A stretch of 64,000 nt of DNA, taken from assembly GCF_003385185.1 (NCBI RefSeq), contig NZ_PQHZ01000013.1, positions 62,001-126,000 on the forward strand, read 5' to 3'. Shown here one piece after another: positions 24,475 through 33,261 of the stretch. Every line of letters starts with the position of its first letter. The stretch's first letter is position 1. The position numbers were made by a program, and so were the translations under genes. This stretch comes from Amycolatopsis palatopharyngis (lineage in GTDB: Bacteria; Actinomycetota; Actinomycetes; Mycobacteriales; Pseudonocardiaceae). The notes below the pieces were generated by a model that did not search any database, had not been told where the DNA came from, and saw nothing but the letters and a program-made list of their open reading frames with translations.

Positions 24475-25668
24475 ATGCCGTTCTATCGACAGGTCGGCGA
24501 GATTCCGGCGAAGCGCCACACGCAGTTCCGGTCACCACAGGGCAGCCTGTACGCGGAGGAGCTGATGGGGGTCGAGGGCTTCTCCGCCGACTCCGCGCTG
24601 CTGTACCACCGCAACCTGCCGACCGCGATCGTGAACGCCGTCGCCGTGGCGGACGAGCGCGGCCCACTGCGGCCCAACCACCCGCTCAAGCCGCGCAGCT
24701 ACCGCACCCAGGACCTCAAGTTCGCCGGTGACGCCGACGCGGTGACCGGACGCAGGCGGATGTTCGCCAACTCCGACGTCACCATCGCCTTCGCCGTGGC
24801 GGCCGAACCCAGCCCGCTCTACCGCAACGCGATGGGCGACGAGCTGCTGTACGTACAGGGCGGCGCCGCGACGGTCGAGACGATCTACGGCGCGCTGGAC
24901 GTCGGTGACGGTGACTACGTCGTCATCCCGACCTCGTGCACCTACCGGGTCGTACCGCACGCCTCGGGCCGGGGCGCCGGCGACGGAACCGTCCGGCTGC
25001 TGATCCTCGAGGCACGCGGGCACATCGGGCCGCCGAAGCGCTACCTCTCGGCGAAGGGCCAGTTCCTCGAACACGCGCCGTACTGCGAACGCGACCTGCG
25101 CGGGCCGGTCGGGCTGCTGCTCGCCGAGGGCACGGACGTCGACGTGCTGGTGCGTCACCGCGGGGGCCTCACGCGCTACACCTACGCGAACCACCCGTTC
25201 GACGTCGTCGGGTGGGACGGCTGCCTCTATCCGTGGGTGTTCAACATCGACGACTTCGAGCCGATCACCGGTCGCGTGCACCAGCCGCCGCCCGTGCACC
25301 AGACCTTCGAGGGCCCGAACTTCGTGGTGTGCTCGTTCTGCCCGCGCAAGGTGGACTACCACCCGTTGTCGATCCCGGTGCCGTACAACCACGCCAACGT
25401 CGACTCCGACGAGCTGATGTTCTACGTGCGCGGCGACTACGAGGCCCGCAAGGGCTCGGGCATCGGCATCGGGTCGATGTCACTGCACCCTTCCGGCTTC
25501 ACCCACGGGCCGCAGCCCGGCGCCGCGGAGGGCTCGATCGGTGCGGAGTTCTTCGACGAGACGGCGGTCATGGTGGACACGTTCGCCCCGCTGGACCTCG
25601 GTGAGGCCGCCGAAGCCGCCGAGGACCCGGGCTACGCCTGGACCTGGTCCGGCCGCGGTCCCGGCTGA
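24475..25668 (+). CDS. hmgA: Homogentisate 1,2-dioxygenase
   Basis: 397-residue ring-cleaving dioxygenase that opens homogentisate to maleylacetoacetate in tyrosine and phenylalanine catabolism. Typical actinobacterial HmgA features: RNAMGDELLYVQGGAATVET, GDGDYVVIPTSCTYRVV, and the C-terminal Fe(II) site region in which FYVRGDYEARKG supplies the conserved Glu area and LHPSGFTHGPQPG supplies His. Also present: YPWVFNIDDFEP and HQTFEGPNFVVCSFCPR. GGAGGAGGG precedes the ATG. No fumarylacetoacetase or isomerase gene is next to it; they must lie elsewhere. Confidence 0.95.
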   Translation: MPFYRQVGEIPAKRHTQFRSPQGSLYAEELMGVEGFSADSALLYHRNLPTAIVNAVAVADERGPLRPNHPLKPRSYRTQDLKFAGDADAVTGRRRMFANSDVTIAFAVAAEPSPLYRNAMGDELLYVQGGAATVETIYGALDVGDGDYVVIPTSCTYRVVPHASGRGAGDGTVRLLILEARGHIGPPKRYLSAKGQFLEHAPYCERDLRGPVGLLLAEGTDVDVLVRHRGGLTRYTYANHPFDVVGWDGCLYPWVFNIDDFEPITGRVHQPPPVHQTFEGPNFVVCSFCPRKVDYHPLSIPVPYNHANVDSDELMFYVRGDYEARKGSGIGIGSMSLHPSGFTHGPQPGAAEGSIGAEFFDETAVMVDTFAPLDLGEAAEAAEDPGYAWTWSGRGPG

Positions 25669-25708
25669 CCCGTGGCGGCCGCCACGAACCGGCAGGAAGA
25701 GCGGCCAT

Positions 25709-26116
25709 ATGGGAAACTGGGGTATGGCGAATCCAGAACCTTACGAAGGCCAGGAACGCGCCGAATACGTCGAGCGCGGTACCGGCCGACTGCGTGCCGT
25801 CCGTGTCCTCAACACGATCATCAGTGTCGTTTGCGGCATCTTCGCCGCGGTGCTGGCCATCCACATCCTGTTGGTGATCGGCGATGCGAATCCGGACAAC
25901 TCCTTCGCCCGATTCATCACCGACTGGGCCGGCGGGATCACCCTCGGCCTGGACAACCTGTTCACCCCGGCCGACGAGAACCTGCAGGTGTTGCTGAACG
26001 AGGGGCTCGCAGCGCTCTTGTGGCTCGCCATCGGCGCGGTCCTGACGACGCTCATCTCCCGAATCGCACTACCCAGTGGCGAACGGCAGGTCTGGTACCG
26101 GCGAACCGTCCGCTGA
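25709..26116 (+). CDS. Small two-helix membrane protein, unknown function
   Basis: 135-residue protein with two clear membrane segments, VLNTIISVVCGIFAAVLAIHILLVI and LNEGLAALLWLAIGAVLTTLI, separated by a polar loop (NSFARFITDWAGGITLGLDN, FTPADENLQ). The loop and the spacing resemble YggT-like or putative channel proteins, but I cannot name the family. ATG at 25709 follows AGGAAGAG; ATG at 25724 is an alternative. It is 40 bp after hmgA in the same direction. Confidence 0.75.
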   Translation: MGNWGMANPEPYEGQERAEYVERGTGRLRAVRVLNTIISVVCGIFAAVLAIHILLVIGDANPDNSFARFITDWAGGITLGLDNLFTPADENLQVLLNEGLAALLWLAIGAVLTTLISRIALPSGERQVWYRRTVR

Positions 26117-26163
26117 GACTGAGAGGGCTTGGCAGACATCGAGCCCTTCCGCTCCCCCTGCAC

Positions 26164-26182
26164 CTAGGTTAGGCTCACCTAA
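26164..26182. promoter_or_regulatory. IdeR/DtxR iron box upstream of the DUF2470 gene
   Basis: CTAGGTTAGGCTCACCTAA matches 17 of 19 positions of TTAGGTTAGGCTAACCTAA. It ends just before the AGGAGG ribosome site of the gene starting at 26197, a position where bound IdeR would block transcription in iron-replete cells. Confidence 0.8.
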
Positions 26183-26196
26183 GTAGGAGGTGAGTG

Positions 26197-26979
26197 GTGA
26201 CCGAGACACAGACCCGTCGCCCGCCGGCGCCGTTTCCGGCCGAGCGCGCCAAGACCATCGCCAGCCGCGGCGGCCCCGCGATACTGATGCCCGCCGCGGA
26301 ACGCCCCGGTGGTGACTCACGCGTCTCGCCGGTGCTGCACCACGTGCACGCCAGCGGCAGCGTCAGTGTGCTGCTGCCCGACGACCACGATCTGGTGCAC
26401 GCGACCGGTGCCGCGGGCAGGGCCGAGGTCGCCGTGATGCTCGAACTGACCGATCGGGCACCGGTCGACCTGCGCGAACCGATCCGCGGGCTGCTCTGGA
26501 TCACCGGCTGGCTACGCAGACTCGACGAGCGGGCCGCCAGGGCGCGAGCCGTCTCGATCGTCGACGACCGTCCCGATCCGCGCCTGCTCGACGTCGGCCA
26601 CGGACTGAGCGTCCTCAGGCTGACCCCCGCATCACTGGTGCTCGCGGACGCGGAGGGCACCCACTCGCTTCGGCCGCACATGTTCAGCGCGGCCACGCCC
26701 GACCCGTTCGCCACCTACGAGGCGGAGTGGCTGCGGCATCTGGAGTCCGCACACGCGGATGTGGTCGACCAGCTCGCCCGGCATCTGCCGGAGGAGCTGC
26801 GGGGCGGGCGCATCCGCCCGCTCGGCGTCGACCGGTTCGGCCTGCGCCTGCGGGTGGAGGCCGAGGCCGGTGATCACGACGTGCGGCTCGCCTTCTCCCG
26901 GGCGGTCAGCAGTCCGGCGGAACTCGCCGTCGAGTTGCGCAGACTCGTTGGCTGTCCGTTCCTGCGCCAGCCGGGGTAG
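26197..26979 (+). CDS. DUF2470-domain protein under iron control
   Basis: 260-residue protein carrying a C-terminal DUF2470 domain (residues about 170-255: YEAEWLRHLESAHADVVDQL, IRPLGVDRFGLRLRVE, VRLAFSRAVSSPAELAVELR). DUF2470 occurs in HugZ-type heme utilisation and split-barrel proteins, which suggests heme or iron use. The N-terminal half is a divergent split-barrel-like region (SVSVLLPDDHDLVHATGA, AEVAVMLELTDRAP). GTG at 26197 is 6 bp after AGGAGG; GTG at 26194 is possible. An IdeR-type box covers the promoter. Confidence 0.8.
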   Translation: MTETQTRRPPAPFPAERAKTIASRGGPAILMPAAERPGGDSRVSPVLHHVHASGSVSVLLPDDHDLVHATGAAGRAEVAVMLELTDRAPVDLREPIRGLLWITGWLRRLDERAARARAVSIVDDRPDPRLLDVGHGLSVLRLTPASLVLADAEGTHSLRPHMFSAATPDPFATYEAEWLRHLESAHADVVDQLARHLPEELRGGRIRPLGVDRFGLRLRVEAEAGDHDVRLAFSRAVSSPAELAVELRRLVGCPFLRQPG

Positions 26980-26988
26980 GCGGGCGGC

Positions 26989-27456
26989 TCAGACCAGTTC
27001 GGGCGGGAAACCGCCGGTGGCGATCGGACCCCAGCTCTCGATGCGCACCCGCAGCAGACTCTTGCCCTGCCTGCGCATCGCCTCGCGGTACTCGTCCCAG
27101 TCCGGGTGCTCACCCGAGATACTGCGGAAGTACTCGACCAGCGGTTCCACGGCCTCGGGCAGATCCAGCACCTCCGCGACGCCTTCCAACTGCACCCAGG
27201 GACCGTTCCACTCGTCGGAGAGCACGCAGAGCGCCACACGGGGTTCACGGCGGGCGTTGCGGACCTTGGCCCGCATCGGATAGGTCGCGATCACGATGCG
27301 TCCCTCGGAGTCGACCCCATTGGTAACCGGCGAGAGCTGGGGCCTGCCGTCGGCCCGGCTGGTGGACAGGATCGACCGGTGCCGGTCGCGAAGGAACTCG
27401 AGCAGTTCGGCCCGGCCGACCCGGTCGGTGGTCGCGATATTCGGAGTCTGTGCCAT
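26989..27456 (-). CDS. PPOX-class F420/FMN-dependent flavoprotein (Rv1155-like)
   Basis: 155-residue split-barrel protein of the PNPOx-like/PPOX class, related to mycobacterial Rv1155-type F420-binding proteins. Conserved patches: ELLEFLRDRHRSILSTSRADG, PQLSPVTNGVDSEGRIVIAT, MRAKVRNARREPRVALCVLS and WVQLEGVAEVLDLPEAVEP. TACGCT lies 6 bp before the ATG, so the message is likely leaderless. Convergent with the DUF2470 gene (stops 9 bp apart); both are split-barrel related. Confidence 0.88.
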   Translation of the reverse strand: MAQTPNIATTDRVGRAELLEFLRDRHRSILSTSRADGRPQLSPVTNGVDSEGRIVIATYPMRAKVRNARREPRVALCVLSDEWNGPWVQLEGVAEVLDLPEAVEPLVEYFRSISGEHPDWDEYREAMRRQGKSLLRVRIESWGPIATGGFPPELV

Positions 27457-27495
27457 GGCCCGAGCGTAATTCCTCGCCGGACTACCGGCCCGAAC

Positions 27496-27540
27496 GCAAA
27501 AAGCCCCGGGTGCGCTCCGAATTCGAAACGCGCCCGGGGC
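27496..27540 (-). terminator. Rho-independent terminator of the BCCT transporter gene
   Basis: GCCCCGGG-T-GCG (27503-27514) pairs with CGC-G-CCCGGGGC (27529-27540). On the minus strand the stem is followed by a T-tract (complement of 27495-27502). It lies 23 bp after the transporter stop. Confidence 0.85.
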
Positions 27541-27562
27541 CCTGCAGGCCGGATGGCGAAGA

Positions 27563-29257
27563 TCAGGTCTTCGTCTTGGCCTTGGTCGTGCTCCCGTCGT
27601 CGACGGAATCGCCGTTCGGTTCGACCAGCCCGTCCTCGATCAGGCTCTGCGAGACGTGCTCGGTGAGTTCATCGCGCTGCAGCCTGCGTTGGATGCGGAG
27701 CATGACCGCGCGTTCGGCGCTGAACTGTTTCCAGGTCGCCACACACATACCCAGCATCACCACACTGAACGGCAACGCGATGATGATCGCGGCGATCTGC
27801 AACGCGCTGAGCCCGCCCGCGAGCAGCAGCGCGATGGCCACCAGTCCCTCGGCCGCCGCCCAGAACACGCGGCTCCACCTGGGTGGCTCCGGGTCGCCAC
27901 CGGAGGCGAGCATGTCCACCACCAGCGAACCGGAGTCCGACGAGGTGACGAAGAACAGCACGATCAGGATGATCGCGCCGATCACGACCACCGAGCCGCC
28001 GGGCAGCCCGTCCAGCAGGCCGAACAGCGAGCCGTTCGTGTCCACGCTGCCGTCCGCGCCGACCAGGCCACCGCCACCGAAGAGCTCCCGGTACAGCGCC
28101 GTTCCGCCGAAGACCGTGAACCAGATGAAGGTGATGGTGGTGGGAACCAGCAGCACGCCCGCGACGAACTCGCGGACCGTACGCCCGCGGGAAATACGGG
28201 CGATGAAGACGCCGACGAAGGGCGCCCAGGAGATCCACCAGCCCCAATAGAAGGTGGCCCAGCTGCCCTGCCAGTCCTGACCTTCCGAACCCTGCAGTGC
28301 CGTGGTGTCGAAGCTCAGGCGGAACAGGTTCTGGAAGTACAGCCCGACCGACTGCACGGACTCCCGGAAGATGTACAGGGTCGGACCCGCGATCAACACG
28401 AACAGCATCAGCGCGCCGGCGAGCACCATGTTGGTGTTCGACAGCCACTTGATGCCCTTCTTCAGACCGGTGACCACCGAGACGATCGCCAGCGTGGTGA
28501 TGCCGCCGATCAGGATGATGTAGGTCCAGTTACCCGGGTTGCTGACGAGACCGATGAAGTCGAGGCCGGAGGCGATCTGCAACACGCCGAGACCGAGCGA
28601 GGTCGCCACACCGAAGAGCGTGCCGACGATCGCGGCGATGTCGATCACGTCACCGATCCAGCCCTTGACCCGGCTACCGAGCAACGGCTCGAGGGCCCAG
28701 CGAATGGAGACCGGCCGGTTCTTCCGGTGGATCGCGTAGGCGACGGCGAGGCCGACCACCACGTAGATCGCCCAGGGGTGCAGGCCCCAGTGCAGGAACG
28801 TCTGTACCAGCGACTGCTGGGCCAGCTCGGCTTGCGTGCCTTCGACACCCGGCTTCGGACTGGCGAAATGGTTCAGTGGCTCCGCCACTCCCCAGAACAC
28901 CAGGCCGATACCCATTCCGGCCGCGAACAGCATCGCGAACCAGGACGTGAGCTTGAACTCCGGTTCCTCGTCCTTCGGCGCGAGTTTGATGTCACCGAAG
29001 TGACCGAGCCCCATCCAGAGCGCGAAGACCACGAACCCGGAGACGATCAGCGTGTAGTACCAGCCGAAGGTACCGATGATCGAGTCCTGAACGGCGTTGA
29101 TCGCGTCGCCCATGGTGTCCGGAAAGATCACCGTGAACAGCACGAACACCGCGATAATTACCGCAGAGGGCCAGAAGACCCTCGGCGCGATCGTTTCGTG
29201 CCACTTCTTTTTCGGACCTGGAGGAGCCGCGGCCCCTGGATCCGATGTTGTCGCCAC
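27563..29257 (-). CDS. BCCT-family betaine/choline/carnitine transporter
   Basis: 564-residue Na+- or H+-coupled transporter for trimethylammonium osmolytes. Twelve membrane helices are visible. Family motifs: LFAAGMGIGLVFWGVAEP (GMGIG), WALEPLLGSRVKGWIGDVID, FYWGWWISWAPFVGVFIARI (the aromatic box and Na+ site region) and RGRTVREFVAGVLLVP. The C-terminal cytoplasmic tail (about 55 residues, charged, ending TKAKTKT) may sense osmotic or ionic signals as in BetP. GTG at 29257 follows GGAGGAC. A terminator lies just after the stop. It probably takes up glycine betaine or choline for osmoprotection. Confidence 0.93.
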   Translation of the reverse strand: MATTSDPGAAAPPGPKKKWHETIAPRVFWPSAVIIAVFVLFTVIFPDTMGDAINAVQDSIIGTFGWYYTLIVSGFVVFALWMGLGHFGDIKLAPKDEEPEFKLTSWFAMLFAAGMGIGLVFWGVAEPLNHFASPKPGVEGTQAELAQQSLVQTFLHWGLHPWAIYVVVGLAVAYAIHRKNRPVSIRWALEPLLGSRVKGWIGDVIDIAAIVGTLFGVATSLGLGVLQIASGLDFIGLVSNPGNWTYIILIGGITTLAIVSVVTGLKKGIKWLSNTNMVLAGALMLFVLIAGPTLYIFRESVQSVGLYFQNLFRLSFDTTALQGSEGQDWQGSWATFYWGWWISWAPFVGVFIARISRGRTVREFVAGVLLVPTTITFIWFTVFGGTALYRELFGGGGLVGADGSVDTNGSLFGLLDGLPGGSVVVIGAIILIVLFFVTSSDSGSLVVDMLASGGDPEPPRWSRVFWAAAEGLVAIALLLAGGLSALQIAAIIIALPFSVVMLGMCVATWKQFSAERAVMLRIQRRLQRDELTEHVSQSLIEDGLVEPNGDSVDDGSTTKAKTKT

Positions 29258-29442
29258 GAGAAAGTCCTCCCTTTCGCTGCGATCCGCTCCCCCACGGATC
29301 TGTGTGGCTACGTTCTTACGTTCGCCGTGGAACCCTAAACCCTGGCAGTAACGTTTTGACCAACCATCATCCTCCAAATCGGCGTCGATTGCCCCATCTA
29401 GCCACCTGACCAGGGCTTCTGGTGCTGGGATACCGTGCGGCG

Positions 29443-30255
29443 GTGTTCAACACAACCCGCCGCTGGCTGAACCCGCCGCGTCCTGCGGAGCCGGTCCCGC
29501 TGACCGATCCGGCGCAGCGACGCGGCGTGCTCATCGAGGTCATTCTCGTCTTCTCGATCACTCTGGGACTGTCCGGTGTGCGCAGTCTGCTTTCCCTTGT
29601 GGACTCTCTGTTACGTCCCGAACCGTTGGCCGAGCAACGGGTCGCCATCAATGTGCCGCAGGCCACCGCTGACCTGATCGATCTGCTCAAGCAACTGCTC
29701 AGCGCGACGCAGCTCGTCGGCTGGGGAGCCCTAGGGGTGTACCTGCTGTGGCGCGGCGGGATGCGACTCGCCGAGATCGGACTGGACCGCGGGCACCCTC
29801 GGCGGGATCTGCTGTGGGGCGTCGGCCTCAGCGCTCTCATCGGACTTCCCGGCCTCGCGCTGTACCTCATCGGGTGGCAGCTGGGGATCAATCTGACGGT
29901 ACAACCGTCCACACTGGACGAGACGTGGTGGCGGCCGATAACGCTCACCCTGTCCGCATTCGGCAACTCCTTCGCCGAGGAGATGCTGGTGGTGGGTTAC
30001 CTACTCACCCGGCTCCGGCAGCTCGGTGTGCGGGAGAACTCCGCTCTGCTGATCTCCGCCGTGCTGCGCGGTTCCTATCATCTGTACCAAGGCTTCGGCG
30101 GGTTCGTCGGAAACCTCGTGATGGGTCTGATCTTCGGCCGGCTCTGGCAGCGCACCAACAGGATCTGGCCGCTCGTCGTGGCACACACCCTGCTCGACAT
30201 CGTCGCGTTCGTCGGGTACGCCCTGCTTCGTGGCCGGGTGAGCTGGCTCCCGTGA
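29443..30255 (+). CDS. CPBP-family intramembrane glutamic protease
   Basis: 270-residue polytopic protein of the CPBP (CAAX/bacteriocin-processing) family. About seven membrane segments. Motif 1 is FAEEMLVVGYL, holding the EE pair but not the usual Arg; motif 2 is YHLYQG; motif 3 is VVAHTLLDIVAF with the last His. The missing Arg makes activity uncertain. TACCGT sits 6 bp before GTG 29443, fitting a leaderless start; GTG at 29422 would add 7 residues. Opposite orientation to the BCCT gene. Confidence 0.82.
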   Translation: MFNTTRRWLNPPRPAEPVPLTDPAQRRGVLIEVILVFSITLGLSGVRSLLSLVDSLLRPEPLAEQRVAINVPQATADLIDLLKQLLSATQLVGWGALGVYLLWRGGMRLAEIGLDRGHPRRDLLWGVGLSALIGLPGLALYLIGWQLGINLTVQPSTLDETWWRPITLTLSAFGNSFAEEMLVVGYLLTRLRQLGVRENSALLISAVLRGSYHLYQGFGGFVGNLVMGLIFGRLWQRTNRIWPLVVAHTLLDIVAFVGYALLRGRVSWLP

Positions 30256-30396
30256 ACGTGACGCCCAGCGCAACGAATCGCGCTTGAGGCGTTCAATTCC
30301 GTCGAAACTCGTGGCGCCGCGTCGTCGTCCGATACGCCGCCACGCGGTCTCGTTTCGTCACCCGCGTACCACTCGCCGAATCATTACGCTGGCGCC

Positions 30397-31629
30397 GTGA
30401 CTTCCAACAGCTCTCAGGAACCGAAGCCCCGCGTGGACTCCGAGGTCGGCCCGTTGCGCACTGTGCTGCTGCACCGGCCGGGCAACGAACTCAAACGCCT
30501 CACCCCACGCAACAACGACCAGCTGCTGTTCGACTCGATCCCCTGGGTGGACCGGGCACAGCAGGAGCACGACGCCTTCGCCGACGTGCTCGGCAACCGG
30601 GGTGTCGAGGTCCTGCTGCTGGCCGAGGTGCTGCGTGGCGCGCTCGACGATCCGCGAGCGCACGCGGCGGGCGTGCACGCCGCGGTGGACAGCAAGCGGC
30701 TGGGCACGGATCTGGCCGATTCGCTACGTGCACACCTCGGGAAGGTGGATTCGGCGACGCTGGCCGAGGTGCTGATGTCCGGCGCGACCTTCGAGGAGCT
30801 GCCTGCCGCGGAGACTCCCTCGCTGGTCCGCAAAATGCATCACCCGCACGACTTCGCGGTAGCGCCGCTGCCGAACCTGCTGTTCACCCGTGACTCCTCG
30901 GTGTGGATCGGCGACAGGGCCGCCATCTCCTCGCTTGCCATGCCCGCACGGGAGCGGGAAACGGCGTTGCTCGACCTCATCTACGCCTACCATCCGCGGT
31001 TCCAGGGCAGCGGTCGCGCGTACGGGGCGCACTCGGCACCCATCGAGGGCGGGGATGTGCTGTTGCTGGCACCCGGCGTGCTCGCCGTCGGCGTGGGCGA
31101 GCGCACGAGTGCGGCAGGGGCGGAGTCCCTGGCCCGTTCGGTGTTCACCGACGGCATCGCCCACACCGTGCTGGTCGTGCCGATCGCGCAGAGCAGAGCG
31201 ACGATGCACCTGGACACCGTCTGCACGATGGTCGACAAGGACGCGGTGGTGATGTATCCGCTGGCCCGGGAGTCGCTGGTGGCGTACACGCTGCGGCCCG
31301 ACGAGCACGCGGGCAAGGAATCGGTTCGCGTGGACGGTCCCGCACCGTTCCTCTCGGCCGCGGCCGAGGCGATGGGCATCGACCGGCTGCGGGTCATCGA
31401 CACCGGCCTCGACCCGGTGACCGCGGAACGCGAGCAATGGGACGACGGCAACAACACTCTCGCGCTGGCGCCGGGTGTGGTGGTCGGTTACGAACGCAAT
31501 GTGGAGACGAACGCGCGGCTCGAAGACGCCGGCATCGAGGTGGTGCGAATCGCCGGCTCGGAACTCGGCTCGGGGCGCGGCGGCCCGCGCTGCATGTCCT
31601 GCCCGGTAACGCGAGACCCGATTCGATAA
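30397..31629 (+). CDS. arcA: Arginine deiminase
   Basis: 410-residue arginine deiminase, which hydrolyses arginine to citrulline and ammonia. Motifs: [37 protein letters not shown], a His in RATMHLDTV, and the nucleophile Cys in [11 protein letters not shown] at the C-terminus. All are in the expected order and the length is standard. TACGCT 6 bp before the GTG suggests a leaderless transcript. No arcB/arcC genes are adjacent, so it is a standalone enzyme rather than a full ADI operon. Confidence 0.95.
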   Translation: MTSNSSQEPKPRVDSEVGPLRTVLLHRPGNELKRLTPRNNDQLLFDSIPWVDRAQQEHDAFADVLGNRGVEVLLLAEVLRGALDDPRAHAAGVHAAVDSKRLGTDLADSLRAHLGKVDSATLAEVLMSGATFEELPAAETPSLVRKMHHPHDFAVAPLPNLLFTRDSSVWIGDRAAISSLAMPARERETALLDLIYAYHPRFQGSGRAYGAHSAPIEGGDVLLLAPGVLAVGVGERTSAAGAESLARSVFTDGIAHTVLVVPIAQSRATMHLDTVCTMVDKDAVVMYPLARESLVAYTLRPDEHAGKESVRVDGPAPFLSAAAEAMGIDRLRVIDTGLDPVTAEREQWDDGNNTLALAPGVVVGYERNVETNARLEDAGIEVVRIAGSELGSGRGGPRCMSCPVTRDPIR

Positions 31630-31631
31630 GA

Positions 31632-31650
31632 ATAAGGGAGGCTAACCTAA
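31632..31650. promoter_or_regulatory. IdeR-like iron box 1 of the ferritin gene
   Basis: The 19-mer at 31632-31650 ends in a perfect half GGCTAACCTAA and agrees with TTAGGTTAGGCTAACCTAA at 15 of 19 positions. It lies 153 bp upstream of the ferritin start, right after the arcA stop. Confidence 0.6.
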
Positions 31651-31687
31651 TAACCACCGGAAAGAGTTAATGAATGTCTTTCGGTTA

Positions 31688-31706
31688 TTAGGATAGCCTA
31701 AACATA
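31688..31706. promoter_or_regulatory. IdeR-like iron box 2 of the ferritin gene
   Basis: The 19-mer beginning TTAGGATAGCCTAAAC agrees at 14 of 19 positions with the IdeR consensus. With the box at 31632 it forms a tandem pair upstream of the ferritin gene. In Mycobacterium tuberculosis IdeR activates bfrB from such upstream boxes, so iron-dependent activation is a reasonable inference. Confidence 0.55.
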
Positions 31707-31802
31707 ATTAGTTTTACCTTCGCTCACAAAGGATACACTAATAGGGGTCACGTCACTAGATTCGACTGGAATTCTGCCACCGATTTCCCTTATATTTGGA
31801 GC

Positions 31803-32354
31803 ATGGCCCTCACGAAGAAGCAACCGCGTTCCAAGTTCTACGAGCTACTGCAGGGGCAGGTGCACAACGAGTTCAACGCCTCCCAGCAGTACATCGCGCT
31901 GGCCGTTTGGTTCGACAACGAGGACCTCCCCCAGCTCGCGAAGCACTTCTACAAGCAGGCAAAAGAAGAGCGCAACCACGCCATGGCACTCGTCCAGTAC
32001 ATGATGGACACCGACCACCACGTGGAGATTCCGGGCACTGGAGAGGTCCGCAACGACTTCTCTGACGTCGCCGAACTCGTTCAGCTCGCCCTCGACCAGG
32101 AGAAGGAGGTCGCCGCGGATATCAAAACCCTCGCCAAGGCGGCCCGCGCCGAGGACGACTACCAGGGTGAGCAGTTCATGCAGTGGTTCCTCAAGGAGCA
32201 GGTCGAGGAAGTCGCACAGATGGACTCGCTGCTCAAGATCGTCCGGCGCTCGAACGGCAACCTGTTCGACGTCGAGGCATTTCTGCACCGCGAGTCCGTC
32301 GGTGACGGCGGCGAAGACCCGACCATGCCCCCGGTCGCGGGCGGCACGATCTGA
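31803..32354 (+). CDS. bfrB: BfrB-type ferritin
   Basis: 183-residue ferritin that oxidises and stores iron in a 24-subunit shell. Ferroxidase ligands are in HNEFNASQQYIALAVWFDNE, EERNHAMALVQYMMD and EQFMQWFLKEQVEEV. Overall pattern and length match mycobacterial BfrB, with a C-terminal tail of similar size. TATATT lies 6 bp before the ATG, and GGAGC partly overlaps this spacer, so initiation could be leaderless or use a very close ribosome site. Two IdeR-like boxes lie upstream. Confidence 0.95.
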   Translation: MALTKKQPRSKFYELLQGQVHNEFNASQQYIALAVWFDNEDLPQLAKHFYKQAKEERNHAMALVQYMMDTDHHVEIPGTGEVRNDFSDVAELVQLALDQEKEVAADIKTLAKAARAEDDYQGEQFMQWFLKEQVEEVAQMDSLLKIVRRSNGNLFDVEAFLHRESVGDGGEDPTMPPVAGGTI

Positions 32355-32376
32355 GAACGGCTCCCGCCATACCGTC

Positions 32377-32416
32377 AGGGCCACCTCGCCGCGTTCCCAC
32401 GTGCCGGGGTGGCCTT
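32377..32416. terminator. Hairpin between bfrB and the convergent membrane gene
   Basis: AGGGCCACC (32377-32385) pairs with GGTGGCCTT (32408-32416), closing a GC-rich loop. It sits 23 bp after the bfrB stop and before the convergent gene end; the T-tract is weak. Confidence 0.5.
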
Positions 32417-32433
32417 GATCGTGTGCGCTGAGC

Positions 32434-33261
32434 TCAGCAGGGGACGTCGGGCGCGATCAGCTGTAGCGAGTCCACCTGCTCGTCGGCCACGTAGAACACA
32501 TAACTACCGCCGCCACCGGTCGGCGTCGAGTAGGTGGCCGAGCCGGACTCGGCTTCCGGGTAGGCCTGCTGCACCTGGTCCAGAGAGGATCCCGCGCCGA
32601 TCCCCTCCGGCGTTCGCGCACCCGAGGCACTGAAGGTCACGATTCCCCGTTCGGCCGAGACCACGACCTCCCGCACCGCCGAGTCGCCCTCGGTCAGCTC
32701 GTAGATCCCGCAGCCCTCCGGCGGGGGCGGTGTTTCCTTGCCCGCGGCCAACTCTCCGGTCGCTGTGGCGTCGGAGAACGACATCCCCAGCTTGAGCCCG
32801 CGATAGCCGTCCGGGCCGAGTACCGGCGACTGAAGCGCCTCGCTGCTCGGCTCCGACGATGGAACGACCTGCTCGGTGACCGAATCTTTCGCCTCCGCGG
32901 TGGCATCGGTGCGGGGCTCGTCCTGCACTTCGGGGGGCGGGACGGGGGTAAAGCTCGGTGAGGTGAACTCGGGGGGCGCGATGGCGGGCGAGCCGGACTC
33001 GATGGCCAGCGCAGTGCCGGTGCCGGCCGGTGACGCGTCCTCAGCTGGGGGCCGGTTGTTGAGCAGTACCGCACCGGCCACCAGCGCGACGACGGCAGCA
33101 GCACCGCCGCCACCGGTGAGCGCGGCGCGCCGCCTGCGTACCCGCCGCGCGCCGGAAACGATCGACGCGCGAGCGTCGGGCGTCGGGTGCAGGTCCAGCC
33201 GGCCGTCGGCGAACAGCGTGCGGAGTTCGTCGCCGAGCGGGTCTTCGGCGTTCTCGCTCAT
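32434..33261 (-). CDS. Membrane-anchored partner of the adjacent SigE-family sigma factor
   Basis: 275-residue single-pass protein. A cytoplasmic part of about 45 residues (MSENAEDPLGDELRTLFADG) is followed by RRVRRRR, a membrane segment AAAVVALVAGAVLL, and a long Pro/Ser/Thr-rich outer region with a C-terminal globular part (GLKLGMSFSDATATGEL, YVFYVADEQVDSLQLI). The layout and 4-bp overlap with the upstream sigma gene indicate an anti-sigma-like regulator. No zinc-finger HxxxCxxC is present, so binding must use another mode. The extracellular domain may sense envelope state. Confidence 0.75.
   Translation of the reverse strand: MSENAEDPLGDELRTLFADGRLDLHPTPDARASIVSGARRVRRRRAALTGGGGAAAVVALVAGAVLLNNRPPAEDASPAGTGTALAIESGSPAIAPPEFTSPSFTPVPPPEVQDEPRTDATAEAKDSVTEQVVPSSEPSSEALQSPVLGPDGYRGLKLGMSFSDATATGELAAGKETPPPPEGCGIYELTEGDSAVREVVVSAERGIVTFSASGARTPEGIGAGSSLDQVQQAYPEAESGSATYSTPTGGGGSYVFYVADEQVDSLQLIAPDVPC

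Noticed and set aside
32434..33261. Fusion of the sigma factor with its membrane partner
   Set aside because: The two frames overlap by 4 bp with separate start and stop codons, so they are coupled genes, not one protein.
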